64,000 nt of DNA from NIOZ-UU13 sp041862635 (GCA_041862635.1 JBGVTO010000314.1:1-64000), one strand, 5' to 3'; shown: positions 34,530 through 43,573, counted from the stretch's first letter. Numbers and translations: made by a program. The notes: generated by a model not told the origin, from the sequence alone.

Positions 34530-35447
34530 TCAGGAAAGGCCCTGCTTAAGATTTATTTCATTAAGTCTTGGCCATAGCCCACAGCGATTAGCAATTTGAA
34601 TAGACAGGCCCGGTCGGGCATTGGCCTCCAGTATCAACGGGCCATCTTCGGCATCCAGAAGTACATCCACCCCCACATATTGCAGACCGATGGCACAGCT
34701 AAGCTGCGTTGCTATTTTTAGCACATCTTTCCACATCGGTATCGTTACTCCGCTGAGAGAAGCCCCCGCATCGGGGTGAACATCAAACACACGGTCGCGC
34801 CAGACCCCGCCGTAAGTTATTCCTGTTTCAAGGTCTATACCAACACCCGCAGCTCCCTGATGCAGGTTGGCCCTTCCCTTCGAGGCCTTTGTGGGCAACC
34901 GGAGCATACTCATAATGGGAGTCGTTTTGTAGATCACTACACGGATGTCCGGGGTGCCGGCGACCGTAAGCCCTTTGAACGCGGGGTGAGGTTCGATGAG
35001 TTTCTCTATCATTGCCTGGTCGGGATGTCCGCTGAGCGAGTAAAGCCCGGATAGTATAGTCGAGATGTGGTATCTTATCTGTTCCAGAGAGAATAATTCT
35101 CCTTTGGTGTTTTTAAACCCTTTACCGCTTCGATGGGCTATGACCAGAACGCCTCGGCCCCCCGCCCCACGTGTTGGTTTGATAACGAAGCTCGATAGGC
35201 CGAATAGAAGGTCTATGCTTCTTTTTATATCCCCGAAGCGCTGGATTAATGCATAGGTCCGGGGGGCCGGTATATGCCGTGATTCGCATAACTTTTTCGT
35301 TAGAGCTTTGTTGTCGACCAGCGCGTAATTGGCACGGGGATTCAACGGAAATATGAGATTGGTGTTACGAGAGTTTATGCCCATAATTCCGTTTTGCCTG
35401 AGCTCTGAAGGCCATGACCAAAGAGGGAGTTTGCCTGGGTGAACCAT
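34530..35447 (-). CDS. ATP-grasp ligase, alpha-L-glutamate ligase (RimK)-related
   Basis: A 305-residue ATP-grasp enzyme that should form an amide between a carboxylate and an amine using ATP. It resembles the RimK-related 'alpha-L-glutamate ligase-like' family. Landmarks are NKALTKKLCESRHIPAP, FVIKPTRGAGGRGVLVI (ATP-binding strand and glycine loop), PDIRVVIYK, and VDVLLDAEDGPLILEANARPG (metal-binding Glu274 and Asn276). It starts 9 bp after the 7TM transglutaminase gene. In established genomic surveys this ligase family occurs with inactive transglutaminase-7TM proteins, so the two probably work together on a peptide-like substrate, which is unknown. Confidence 0.88.
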   Translation of the reverse strand: MVHPGKLPLWSWPSELRQNGIMGINSRNTNLIFPLNPRANYALVDNKALTKKLCESRHIPAPRTYALIQRFGDIKRSIDLLFGLSSFVIKPTRGAGGRGVLVIAHRSGKGFKNTKGELFSLEQIRYHISTILSGLYSLSGHPDQAMIEKLIEPHPAFKGLTVAGTPDIRVVIYKTTPIMSMLRLPTKASKGRANLHQGAAGVGIDLETGITYGGVWRDRVFDVHPDAGASLSGVTIPMWKDVLKIATQLSCAIGLQYVGVDVLLDAEDGPLILEANARPGLSIQIANRCGLWPRLNEINLKQGLS

Positions 35448-35456
35448 CCGGGCCTC

Positions 35457-37031
35457 TCAATTAAAGGGAATTTGCGTTATGTCACGAAACCGCCAAATTT
35501 CACTGAGCCGGTACCCTGAATAACGTCCTATCAGTAAAAGGATTGCTACGTTAAATAACTGTACCTCGGGAAACATCAAAGCCAGCCTGCCGATCAACTC
35601 CACTTTCATAACGAGAAAGCAACATACCGACACAAAAATAGTGGCGGCAAATATTTTTAAGGCGTTCGGCAGACCATCTTCTTCCGCTATGATGTTGAAT
35701 CGTTCAATCATCATTGTCAATATCACAATTGGCAATAATACGGCACTGGCACTTGGAGTCAAGTTCAGGTAGTCTAAAACCGATACCGCCAAAACCATGC
35801 ACAACACCGCCAGGGTAAGAACTATGCTAAGTCGAGCTACCATTAGAAGCTGCAGTTTGTTCAGGAGTAATCGTGCCGATATGCCTACACTCAGGACGAT
35901 AAAGAACACCAAAGTGCCGGTGCGCCAGTCGGCATGGATGAAGCTCAACGCAATCAGGCCTGGTGTGAAGGTGCCAAAGGCCTGTATGCCGATGATATTT
36001 CGGAAGATTGTTGTGATAAGTGCCGCTACGGGCAAAAGAAGTATAAGGGACACTATTTCCTGCATGCTCGGGGGCAATCTTATCAAATCGACAATGTTCC
36101 ATAATTGATTCTCCTGTGAAGAAACGAAAGAAGTAGAGGACAGCAGTCGCCTGATAGAATACCTGGACTGATAGCTAATAGTATCGGGACCTCTGACGAT
36201 GTCGATGCCGTTGCGACTTATAGGCAGAAAGGTAATTGGCAGTTGGGCGGAATAACCGTTTTCAGGATCGTAAGAAAGCCATTTTTTTTGGGAAAATGCT
36301 TCAACCCAATAGTGCATCTGCGCTTCTTGAGTATTTTCAAGAATGAATCCGGCAACCACACGTGCGGGTATTTTGTATGCCCGGCACAAGGCTACCATTG
36401 CCCGTGCGCGGCCCAGGGTGTTTCCAATACCGTGTTCGAGAGTGTTCATAGCGTCTGAGAATGTGTCTTTTTCATCTTTGATGATATTTTCCGCGCAATA
36501 ATCGAAGATGCGAGTTAATAGTTCGGTTTTGGTCATTTGCTGATCGGCGAGCTGATTCATAATATTTGAAAGCCCTGGGCCGGCTATTTGAATACCTTTT
36601 TCGGCTCGCAGATAGTAAGCCCTGTCATTAGCCGATATTTTTTCTTCGACGGCGAGTAACTTTGATTGCTGGTCGGGTTTCAGTTGTATATCAAAGTGTG
36701 CAAAAAAGTGGCCTTTTTGATTACCGGCCATTGATACAACCGATGTTTCTCGTCCCTGGGTTCTCTTGTTTCGCAGCAAATCCACCCAAATCCCCTGATG
36801 TGAAAAAGTCTCCCGTGAGATACGACTATATGGCGTACTGTCCGGAAGAGCGATATGGATTTTACCCCCTTTTGTGGAGGATAAACTTATATCGTATGTC
36901 AAACGCCAGGCCCTGCTACCTTGAGACCCAGGGGATTTCCACGTATATTTTATCCGTAGCCATGCACACATAGCTCCAATGGCTGTAAGTATTACGGCGG
37001 TCAGTATTGCTGCACGATTACGGTTAATCAT
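35457..37031 (-). CDS. inactive transglutaminase-like domain fused to 7 transmembrane helices
   Basis: A 524-residue membrane protein. An N-terminal helix (8-25) is followed by an extracytoplasmic beta-rich part (about 35-155), a transglutaminase-like core (about 165-275) and a C-terminal seven-helix bundle (about 325-510). In the core, the active-site segment where GxC is expected reads LGRARAMVALCRAYKIPARVVAGF, with Ala209 at the catalytic Cys position. The His (MHYWVEAF, His240) and Asp (SYDPENG, Asp255) remain. This matches the known 'inactive transglutaminase fused to 7TM' family. The ATG comes immediately after the peptidase stop codon (TAA-ATG, no gap). A sensing or substrate-presenting role is inference. 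Confidence 0.88.
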   Translation of the reverse strand: MINRNRAAILTAVILTAIGAMCAWLRIKYTWKSPGSQGSRAWRLTYDISLSSTKGGKIHIALPDSTPYSRISRETFSHQGIWVDLLRNKRTQGRETSVVSMAGNQKGHFFAHFDIQLKPDQQSKLLAVEEKISANDRAYYLRAEKGIQIAGPGLSNIMNQLADQQMTKTELLTRIFDYCAENIIKDEKDTFSDAMNTLEHGIGNTLGRARAMVALCRAYKIPARVVAGFILENTQEAQMHYWVEAFSQKKWLSYDPENGYSAQLPITFLPISRNGIDIVRGPDTISYQSRYSIRRLLSSTSFVSSQENQLWNIVDLIRLPPSMQEIVSLILLLPVAALITTIFRNIIGIQAFGTFTPGLIALSFIHADWRTGTLVFFIVLSVGISARLLLNKLQLLMVARLSIVLTLAVLCMVLAVSVLDYLNLTPSASAVLLPIVILTMMIERFNIIAEEDGLPNALKIFAATIFVSVCCFLVMKVELIGRLALMFPEVQLFNVAILLLIGRYSGYRLSEIWRFRDITQIPFN

Positions 37032-39566
37032 TTACATTCCAGAGACTTTTTGGAACGGCGTTCCAGCCGTCATTTTTCGCTTTATAAACCGGAGCGTAAA
37101 AACTTGCTCTTTCTCCTCTTTTTCAGGAAAATATACTATGTAGAGGAATCGTTTGAAAGAATCAACAAAAAATGTAGCTCTAATGGTCGTGTCATCAGAT
37201 TTTTTCAGGCCGGCATATTGGGTGGGCTCAAAATCCCTCGGCATCGGAATTCTGAAGAAGTATATCGGCGCTACCCTGCGAATTTCCTTACCTTTGAGCC
37301 TTTTCAAAATGCCTGCAGCTTCGCTGCCGGGAAACATGCGGAGGAAGTACTTTTCGGTTCTTGAGGTCGGTAAACGCCTGCCCGGTATTTTGACGGAAAT
37401 CTTGTCCGGCTCGACAAATCTTCCCGAGACCGGCTTTAACCTCTGACTTTTCTGCAGGCCGGTATACAGCCGCAGCTCCGGGTCGCCCCACAGATGGAAA
37501 CTATATGCCACCCTCTCGGCTTTGGCATATTGTGTATGCCCGCGTGCTTTTTTGAGAGCGCCGACGCACAGCAGGTAGTTTTTGGCGTCACGCATGGCCT
37601 CTCCTACGGTGTCGCTTCTGTATAACAGCCCGTCGCAAAACGCCTTGATAAATGCGCTTCCGGAGGCACTGTGAATATTTGTCTTGCTGCCGACTATACC
37701 TACGGCACCGGTGGTTAATATATCCAGAACCGTGTCGTCCAGCGAGTGACAGCTTTGGATTAAAATCAAGGGCATTCCTTCCAGCTCGCAAGGGTCTGTA
37801 ACTTGCGAAGATTCGTCAGGCTGGTCATGAACATCCGCTTCGAACGTCTCGTAATCTGAATCCACCCGCCCGTCCGGTTCCTGTGAATTTATTTCGACAC
37901 TATTTGAGTTATCCTCACCATTCGAATAGTCATCGTCGTCATCTGTATGGTTTTCTGGGAAATCCGAGGTATCGTTGTACTCTTCATATCGACCGTTACC
38001 ATATTCATAGCTGTAAGGATCCTCTTCATCTCCATAGTAAGAGCGGTCTTCAAACAGTGAAAAGTCGGATATATGACCTTCGAATATTATTAATTGAGAG
38101 TCGCCGACAAGATTCCGTATAAGCGGGCTATTGCAGGATACATTATAAAACTCATTTGTTTGAATTCCCAGGTTTTTGAACTCGCTGGCGGTGGCCCGAC
38201 TGATGGTCTCACAAAGCGGTAATGTACCGTAATTGGCGCTCGGATTGGCTATCATAAGGACATTCGGCTGTTCCTGACCGAGAATATGATTCCGGGCGAC
38301 GCCATAGGCTATAAGTGTTGACGCGGCCCACAACTGTCTCAGTGGAATCCGGCCGACTCCCATCTCTGCAAGCTGATCCTGCGAAAGCTGAGGGCAAAGT
38401 TCCGTCGTTATTTCATAGGTGTCTGGCTCATTTCCTGTCGTTGTTGTGATAAGACCGACGGCTTCATAGTCACCTAATATGGTTATTGTTCGGGGCCTGA
38501 GCGAGTATCTCCTGATCACAGACTCGAGCTTTGACTCGGCTACCAAGGGGTCGGAAGAGTAACATGGCACCAGAGCCGCTCTGTGGATGAGGCTAAGGTA
38601 AGGCGCCAGCCAGGATACGGATTTCCCGTCGGCGGACTCCTCAGGAACGCGAAAGAGAACAATGTTTTGTATATTCCGAGCGTTAAGTTTTTCAATTAAT
38701 CGCTTTTGGGCCTCTTCGACGCCGATAAATTCGGTTTTCTGCGCCGGAAAACTAATCCCGGAATCGGCTGTTACGGTTTTCGTGGTTACGTATATGATGC
38801 GACCGACTCCCAGGGAGCTCAGCTTTCGCGAGAGAGCACGTGGCTGTTCTCTGCCGGTTGTTACGATAAGCGGTGAGTACGAATGTGAAGCCAGGGCGGA
38901 ACCCAGGATAACCGCTTCCGGGTCATCTCCGGATGCGAGGACCACAGAATCAGCTTTTTGCCAGTAGTGACCGGCAAGAAGCAAGCTCGTTTCAGCGGGT
39001 TCGGGTTTTGCCGGGATATTATATGTCGGCAGATTGCCCAGTGTTTGGTCGAGAGTAAAAGTACGGTCCGATGACAGTATAGTGCAGAAGCCTGAGACGC
39101 GAGCCAATTGCTCGAGCAATTGTGTCTGTCGCGGATTTTCTTCAGATTCCCATTTCAAAAGTATCGGCGTTTTATTTTGCCGGCGTATTTTTGCGGCTGC
39201 CGGGGCCGCGACGGCTATCAGCCATTCATCATCTTCGTTCACGACTATCAGGGCCATGGGTTTGTTCTGCTTTGCTATGGCCGGTATAAGGAGTGTCGGT
39301 TTTTGTATTTGCTCTGAATTTTGGTTAACCGACCGAGGGTGTGCGTTTGCAGTTTTAGTCGGCCCGGGATGAGAATCGGGAAAGATACCGGTTAAAATAT
39401 TACTTTCCAACCGGCAGCATGCAAGAAGCGGGCCGAATTTCTTATCTGCGTTATGAGCAAATTGCCTGTTTAAGGATTGACCGGATAGAATTTTGACGGT
39501 GACGCATGTTAATAAAATCAACATCACCAGAGCTAATAAACGTTTTTGCAGTGCATTTTTGAACAT
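37032..39566 (-). CDS. membrane-anchored C25/gingipain-like (clan CD) cysteine peptidase with acidic insert
   Basis: An 844-residue protein from ATG 39566 (GAGG box 6 nt upstream); an in-frame GTG 13 codons earlier overlaps the accD stop. Residues 1-27 form a signal anchor. A large N-terminal region with repeated alpha/beta units (LLLAGHYWQKADSVVLASGDD) leads into a C25-like catalytic region. That region holds EMGVGRIPLR, then IIFEGHISDF with the presumed catalytic His498, and ILIQSCHSLDD with Cys606. Between these two lie about 92 residues of Asp/Glu/Ser/Asn-rich low complexity (504-595). GAVGIVGSKTNIHSASGSAF and FHLWGDPELRLY follow, as in C25 peptidases. The gene is 38 bp after accD and abuts the 7TM gene. 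Substrate unknown. Confidence 0.75.
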   Translation of the reverse strand: MFKNALQKRLLALVMLILLTCVTVKILSGQSLNRQFAHNADKKFGPLLACCRLESNILTGIFPDSHPGPTKTANAHPRSVNQNSEQIQKPTLLIPAIAKQNKPMALIVVNEDDEWLIAVAAPAAAKIRRQNKTPILLKWESEENPRQTQLLEQLARVSGFCTILSSDRTFTLDQTLGNLPTYNIPAKPEPAETSLLLAGHYWQKADSVVLASGDDPEAVILGSALASHSYSPLIVTTGREQPRALSRKLSSLGVGRIIYVTTKTVTADSGISFPAQKTEFIGVEEAQKRLIEKLNARNIQNIVLFRVPEESADGKSVSWLAPYLSLIHRAALVPCYSSDPLVAESKLESVIRRYSLRPRTITILGDYEAVGLITTTTGNEPDTYEITTELCPQLSQDQLAEMGVGRIPLRQLWAASTLIAYGVARNHILGQEQPNVLMIANPSANYGTLPLCETISRATASEFKNLGIQTNEFYNVSCNSPLIRNLVGDSQLIIFEGHISDFSLFEDRSYYGDEEDPYSYEYGNGRYEEYNDTSDFPENHTDDDDDYSNGEDNSNSVEINSQEPDGRVDSDYETFEADVHDQPDESSQVTDPCELEGMPLILIQSCHSLDDTVLDILTTGAVGIVGSKTNIHSASGSAFIKAFCDGLLYRSDTVGEAMRDAKNYLLCVGALKKARGHTQYAKAERVAYSFHLWGDPELRLYTGLQKSQRLKPVSGRFVEPDKISVKIPGRRLPTSRTEKYFLRMFPGSEAAGILKRLKGKEIRRVAPIYFFRIPMPRDFEPTQYAGLKKSDDTTIRATFFVDSFKRFLYIVYFPEKEEKEQVFTLRFIKRKMTAGTPFQKVSGM

Positions 39567-39604
39567 GTGAATCCTCACGAAAGCGGATTCGAAAGTGTGA
39601 GACA

Positions 39605-40450
39605 CTATTTATGGCAGTAATCTATAAGGCGTGCAATTTCGCTGCGGAGGTCCTTGCGGTGCACAATCATATCTACAAAGCCATGCTCCAACATAAACTC
39701 AGCCGTCTGAAATCCTTCAGGCAGCTCCACCTTTATTGTTTCAGCAATCGTGCGTGGCCCGGCAAAACCGATAAGCGCCCCCGGCTCAGCTATTAAACAA
39801 TCGCCCAACATTGCAAAGCTCGCCGTAACCCCGCCGGTCGTCGGGTCGGTCAAGACGCAGATATAAAGTCCGCCGACCTCGTCAAATTTCGCTAACGCAG
39901 CGGAAGTCTTGGCCATCTGCCCTAATGAGACTACGCCCTCGTGCATCCTTGCTCCGCCTGAGCAGCAAACCGCTACCAAAGGCAGTTTTTCGGCCATCGC
40001 CATATCAACCGCCGCACAGAGTTTCTCACCGACTACAAAACCCATAGAGCCCATCAGAAAATTCGGCTCCATCGCAGCTAAGATAACGCCTCTGCCTTTG
40101 ATAAAGGCCTTGCCGATTAACATAGCCTCTTTTGCACCGGACTTTTTCGCGTCGGCTTTGATTCGCTGCTTATAAGTGGTTTCCCTGAACTTAAAGCCCA
40201 GCGGGTCTTCAGTTGTCAAATCGCCGAGAATCTCCTGAAAAGAATCTTCATCGACCAGATACTTAATTCGAGTCGCCGCCTCAATGCGAAAGTGATGATT
40301 GCATTCCGGACAAACGTTGAAGTTCTTTTCAACGGTGCTTTTATAGAGCATGTGCTCACAGCCCGGACATCGCACCCACAGCCCTTCGGGCATATCTCTA
40401 CGCGGCTTCAACGAGAAACCGTTCCACTTGGATTTCACTTCTTTGCCCAT
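39605..40450 (-). CDS. accD: acetyl-CoA carboxylase carboxyltransferase subunit beta
   Basis: Transfers CO2 from carboxybiotin to acetyl-CoA in fatty acid synthesis, working with AccA. The 281 residues have the N-terminal zinc ribbon WVRCPGC and FNVCPEC (Cys28, 31, 47, 50). The crotonase-like core has GSMGFVVGEK, CCSGGARMHEG, VLTDPTTGGVTAS, IGFAGPRTIAET and LPEGFQTAEFMLEHGFVD. It lies upstream of the peptidase/7TM/ATP-grasp genes on the same strand with a 38-bp gap, so it may share their transcript. accA is not in the window. Confidence 0.98.
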   Translation of the reverse strand: MGKEVKSKWNGFSLKPRRDMPEGLWVRCPGCEHMLYKSTVEKNFNVCPECNHHFRIEAATRIKYLVDEDSFQEILGDLTTEDPLGFKFRETTYKQRIKADAKKSGAKEAMLIGKAFIKGRGVILAAMEPNFLMGSMGFVVGEKLCAAVDMAMAEKLPLVAVCCSGGARMHEGVVSLGQMAKTSAALAKFDEVGGLYICVLTDPTTGGVTASFAMLGDCLIAEPGALIGFAGPRTIAETIKVELPEGFQTAEFMLEHGFVDMIVHRKDLRSEIARLIDYCHK

Positions 40451-40505
40451 AGCAACCTGTATTTAGTCCTGCACCCTTCGAAGTGCATAAAGTGGCAGCG
40501 AAGCT

Positions 40506-40608
40506 GTCATTCTGAGCGAAGCGAATCCCGATGTATCGGGATTTTTCGTTGGCCAGATCCCTTCGGCAAGCTCAGGGCAGGCTCTTCGGCTGCGCCTCAG
40601 GATGACAC
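40506..40608. repeat. dispersed repeat (GTCATTCTGAGCGAAGCGAA type)
   Basis: Outer arms GTCATTCTGAG and CTCAGGATGAC, with an inner perfect palindrome ATCCCGATGTATCGGGAT (about 40527-40544). It lies between accD and rpe, followed by CTTTAGxCAC-type short direct repeats to about 40660. Confidence 0.8.
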
Positions 40609-40709
40609 ATAAGTGTCACTTTAGTTCACCTTAGACACTTTGGCTCACTTTAGGCACTTGACAACCAAGGAGGGATTTTACCAGAAATAAACAGAAATGG
40701 CTACAAAAA

Positions 40710-41384
40710 TTACTTAGCTGCTTCTCGAATGGCGTTTATCGCAGCAATACGGTCGGTTTTTGCAAATATTGCGTTGCCCGCAACAAGGGTATCAGCACCA
40801 TAGGAAACCACTATTGGTGTGGTTTGAGGGTCTATCCCGCCATCGACTTCGATGCGTATATCAGGACCGACAATTTCTCTTACTTGTGCGATTTTTTTCG
40901 CCGCCTCCGGCATAAATTCCTGTCCCCCAAAACCCGGCCGCACCGTCATCACCAGAACCATATCGCAAAGCGGCGCAATACCCTCTATTGCTTCAACCGA
41001 AGTCTCCGGATTCAGGCATATCCCGGCACTGCACCCCAGCTTGTGTAATTTGTCGATAAGTCTCTGGGGCTCATCAGCTACTTCAATATGGAACGTTATA
41101 TGGTCGGCGCCGGCCTCGACAAAACGCTCGGCGTATTTACCCGGCTCAGCTATCATTAAATGGGCATCGAAAACAAGACTGCTGCACTTGCGAAGCTTGG
41201 CAATCACCGGCGGCCCAATTGTAATATTCGGAACGAAGTGGCCGTCCATCACATCAAGGTGCACCATACTCACACCAGCCGAGGCAACCATCGCTATCTC
41301 GTCAGCTAACCAGGCAAAGTCTGCGCTCAGTATCGACGGCACAACCTCAATTGTCCCTGCTTTGGGCAGCTTCATTGCTATCAA
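40710..41384 (-). CDS. rpe: ribulose-phosphate 3-epimerase
   Basis: Interconverts ribulose 5-phosphate and xylulose 5-phosphate in the pentose phosphate pathway. The 224 residues show VVPSILSADFAWL, VHLDVMDGHFVPNITIGPP (metal His/Asp), DAHLMI, ITFHIE, VMTVRPGFGGQEF and IEVDGGI in family order. The start is ATG 41384 or the internal ATG three codons later. It stands alone between repeat-rich gaps. Confidence 0.98.
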   Translation of the reverse strand: MIAMKLPKAGTIEVVPSILSADFAWLADEIAMVASAGVSMVHLDVMDGHFVPNITIGPPVIAKLRKCSSLVFDAHLMIAEPGKYAERFVEAGADHITFHIEVADEPQRLIDKLHKLGCSAGICLNPETSVEAIEGIAPLCDMVLVMTVRPGFGGQEFMPEAAKKIAQVREIVGPDIRIEVDGGIDPQTTPIVVSYGADTLVAGNAIFAKTDRIAAINAIREAAK

Positions 41385-41471
41385 CTATCTGCTATTGATT
41401 ATTATTAACCGCAACGAATTACTGTTGTTCGCGTATCGACCTTGAGCTTGCGGTAAAGATAAAATCCTATA

Positions 41472-42029
41472 CTAATCGTTCAGCAACCTATCCAGTTCAT
41501 TCCATATCCTCATATCCTCGGCCTGGTCGGACAGCTTCCGGGCCCAGGTTTTAAGATATTCTGTGTCGAGCTTGCCTTCATGCCGCTGGACAACTCTCTC
41601 GGCGTCTAATAAATCCTGTTTGCGCCCGGGAATAATCTTAAATATGATTAAATCCTCGGGAGTAGGGAAAAACGCTTTTATTCCATATAGCTTTATTGTC
41701 TTTCTTCTGTTAAATGCCTGTCTTTCCAAATCGGTTGAGGCAATAATGAAGTCAATATGAAAATCTCCATAGTTTATCTGAAAGGTCCCTGTTTGCTCTA
41801 CTGTCCTGAGGCACTTTTGGGGGCTAACCTTAAATCCTGCTTTTTTCGCCTTATCTAAAAAATCAGGAACATCCTCCTGGTCAAGTATTATATCTACATC
41901 TACATCTCCTGTAATCCTCGGTTCGCCTAAGGTTCCGGCAGCAATACCCCCAATTATCAGATATTTGTATTTGCTCCTGTTTAGAAAGGTAACAACCTTT
42001 TTATAGACTTGTTCTAACAGAACTTTCAT
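41472..42029 (-). CDS. nucleotidyltransferase (AbiEii/DUF6036-like)
   Basis: A 185-residue pol-beta-type nucleotidyltransferase. YLIIGGIAAGTLGEPRITGDVD gives the family GG and the D-x-D pair (Asp42, Asp44); the later FHIDFIIA segment may supply the third acidic residue, and PEDLIIFKI-GRKQDLLDAERV matches the C-terminal part of AbiEii/DUF6036-like proteins. Such proteins act as toxins (NTP transfer onto RNA) or related enzymes in two-gene modules. A 76-residue gene upstream overlaps it by 29 bp and could be the cognate partner. No AbiEi-type winged-helix antitoxin is present. Confidence 0.75.
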   Translation of the reverse strand: MKVLLEQVYKKVVTFLNRSKYKYLIIGGIAAGTLGEPRITGDVDVDIILDQEDVPDFLDKAKKAGFKVSPQKCLRTVEQTGTFQINYGDFHIDFIIASTDLERQAFNRRKTIKLYGIKAFFPTPEDLIIFKIIPGRKQDLLDAERVVQRHEGKLDTEYLKTWARKLSDQAEDMRIWNELDRLLND

Positions 42030-42231
42030 GTTTTTTGTCCAGGCTGTTTTTTAAGCAAACAGGGTTATCTTTGGAGAAATTGCCACGCCATTCCCAGATT
42101 AGCTCTGAGGAAATCAGATTTTCCTCGAGTTGCAGTGCCTTCTTCCAGGACAGATTCTTAAGCCACTGCTTTTTCCGTTGCTCCGCCTTTTCAAACCTTT
42201 TCTTGTTCAGTAAACCTTTGTTATCTTTCAA
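42001..42231 (-). CDS. small charged hypothetical protein overlapping a nucleotidyltransferase gene
   Basis: A 76-residue protein starting at TTG 42231 with AAGGAC about 11 nt upstream. The sequence is Lys/Arg/Glu-rich and probably helical, with KKRFEKAEQRKKQWLKNL near the start. The reading frame overlaps the nucleotidyltransferase start by 29 bp, which suggests translational coupling. No family was recognised. It may be the small partner of a toxin-antitoxin-like pair; this rests on context only. Confidence 0.5.
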   Translation of the reverse strand: MKDNKGLLNKKRFEKAEQRKKQWLKNLSWKKALQLEENLISSELIWEWRGNFSKDNPVCLKNSLDKKHESSVRTSL

Positions 42232-42325
42232 TGTTTTCGTGTCCTTAAAATCATCAGACTTATAGGTATTACTGCTGCCATAGCATCAATTATATCGTCT
42301 GCATTCGTTCGTGTCCAATTCCGTG

Positions 42326-43573
42326 TCAGTCGGTGTTCTTCTCATCGAGGATTTCAAGGCACTTGAATTTTTTACCTTCGAGAAATTCAAGTGAGGCACC
42401 CCCGCCGGTGGATATATGGCTCACTCTGTCTTCCAGACCGAGTTTTTTCACCGCCGCCGCACTGTCACCGCCGCCGATTATGCTGCGTGCTCCCTTGTCT
42501 GTGGCCTCGGCAACTGCCAAAGCTATGGCTTTAGTTCCTTCATCGAAGGGGGGGATTTCAAAAACGCCCATCGGCCCATTCCAAACGATGGTCTTGGCAT
42601 CGGCGATTTTTTGTGAAAACGTCTGTATAGCAATAGGTCCTATGTCTACTGCCTGATAACCCGGGTCAATGTCACCCACAGCTATTCGGTGTGGTGCCCC
42701 CGCCTTCAGCTGACGGACTACATTGTGATCCACGGGCAAGACTACTTCACAGTCTGCCTCGGTCGCCTGGTTCAGTAGTGTTTGCCCCTTGTCAATGAAG
42801 TCGTTCTCGCATAGGCTTTGGCCGATGCTCTTGCCTCTTCCTTTGAGGAATGTATATGCCATAGCCCCACCGATAATGATGCGGTCGACCTTATTAATCA
42901 GATTCTCAATCACACCTATCTTGTCAGAAACCTTCGCTCCGCCTAATATCGCAACGAACGGTCTTTCAGGATTATCAAGAGTTTCGCCCAGGAACTTCAG
43001 CTCCTTTTCGATAAGGAAACCTATGACTCGCGGCTTGCCTTCCATAAGTGCCGGCACCGTGTACATCGAAGCGTTGTCTCTGTGCGCCGTACCGAAAGCA
43101 TCGTCAACGTAAATGTCCGCCAAATCTGCAAGCTGCTGTGCAAAGTCGTCTTTGGCCTGCCGTAGTTGCGCATCTTCCTTTGCCGCTTTGTCCTTTATCG
43201 TTTCTTCCTTGTGAAAACGCAGGTTCTCAAGCAGCATACAATCGCCGCTCGCCAGCGTCTCAGCCTTTGCCTTTGTCTCGGGGCCGATACAATCATGGGC
43301 AAAGATAACCTCTTGCCCCAAAAGCTCCGAGAGTCTTTTGGCTGCAGGCGCCAGAGACAGCTTCTCGTCTCTTTGTCCCTTAGGTCTGCCGAGGTGGCTC
43401 ATAAGAATCAGCGTACCGCCGCCATCCAATATTTTCTTTATTGTAGGCAGTGCCTTAACGATTCGGTCATCGCTGGTGATATTGCAGTCCTCGTCCAGCG
43501 GCACATTAAAATCGCACCGCATCAGGACCTTCTTACCCTTGACATCGATATCTGCAACAGTCTTCTTAACCAT
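42326..43573 (-). CDS. pgk: phosphoglycerate kinase
   Basis: Glycolytic ATP-generating step from 1,3-bisphosphoglycerate. The 415 residues from MVKKTVADIDVKGK contain VLMRCDFNVPLDED, LILMSHLGRPKGQRD, ENLRFHKEE, DDAFGTAHRDNASM, FVAILGGAKVSDKI, WNGPMGVFE and IIGGGDSAAAV. Start set at ATG 43573; in-frame codons upstream do not resemble the family. It lies about 290 bp downstream of gap on the same strand, separated by dispersed repeats. Confidence 0.98.
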   Translation of the reverse strand: MVKKTVADIDVKGKKVLMRCDFNVPLDEDCNITSDDRIVKALPTIKKILDGGGTLILMSHLGRPKGQRDEKLSLAPAAKRLSELLGQEVIFAHDCIGPETKAKAETLASGDCMLLENLRFHKEETIKDKAAKEDAQLRQAKDDFAQQLADLADIYVDDAFGTAHRDNASMYTVPALMEGKPRVIGFLIEKELKFLGETLDNPERPFVAILGGAKVSDKIGVIENLINKVDRIIIGGAMAYTFLKGRGKSIGQSLCENDFIDKGQTLLNQATEADCEVVLPVDHNVVRQLKAGAPHRIAVGDIDPGYQAVDIGPIAIQTFSQKIADAKTIVWNGPMGVFEIPPFDEGTKAIALAVAEATDKGARSIIGGGDSAAAVKKLGLEDRVSHISTGGGASLEFLEGKKFKCLEILDEKNTD

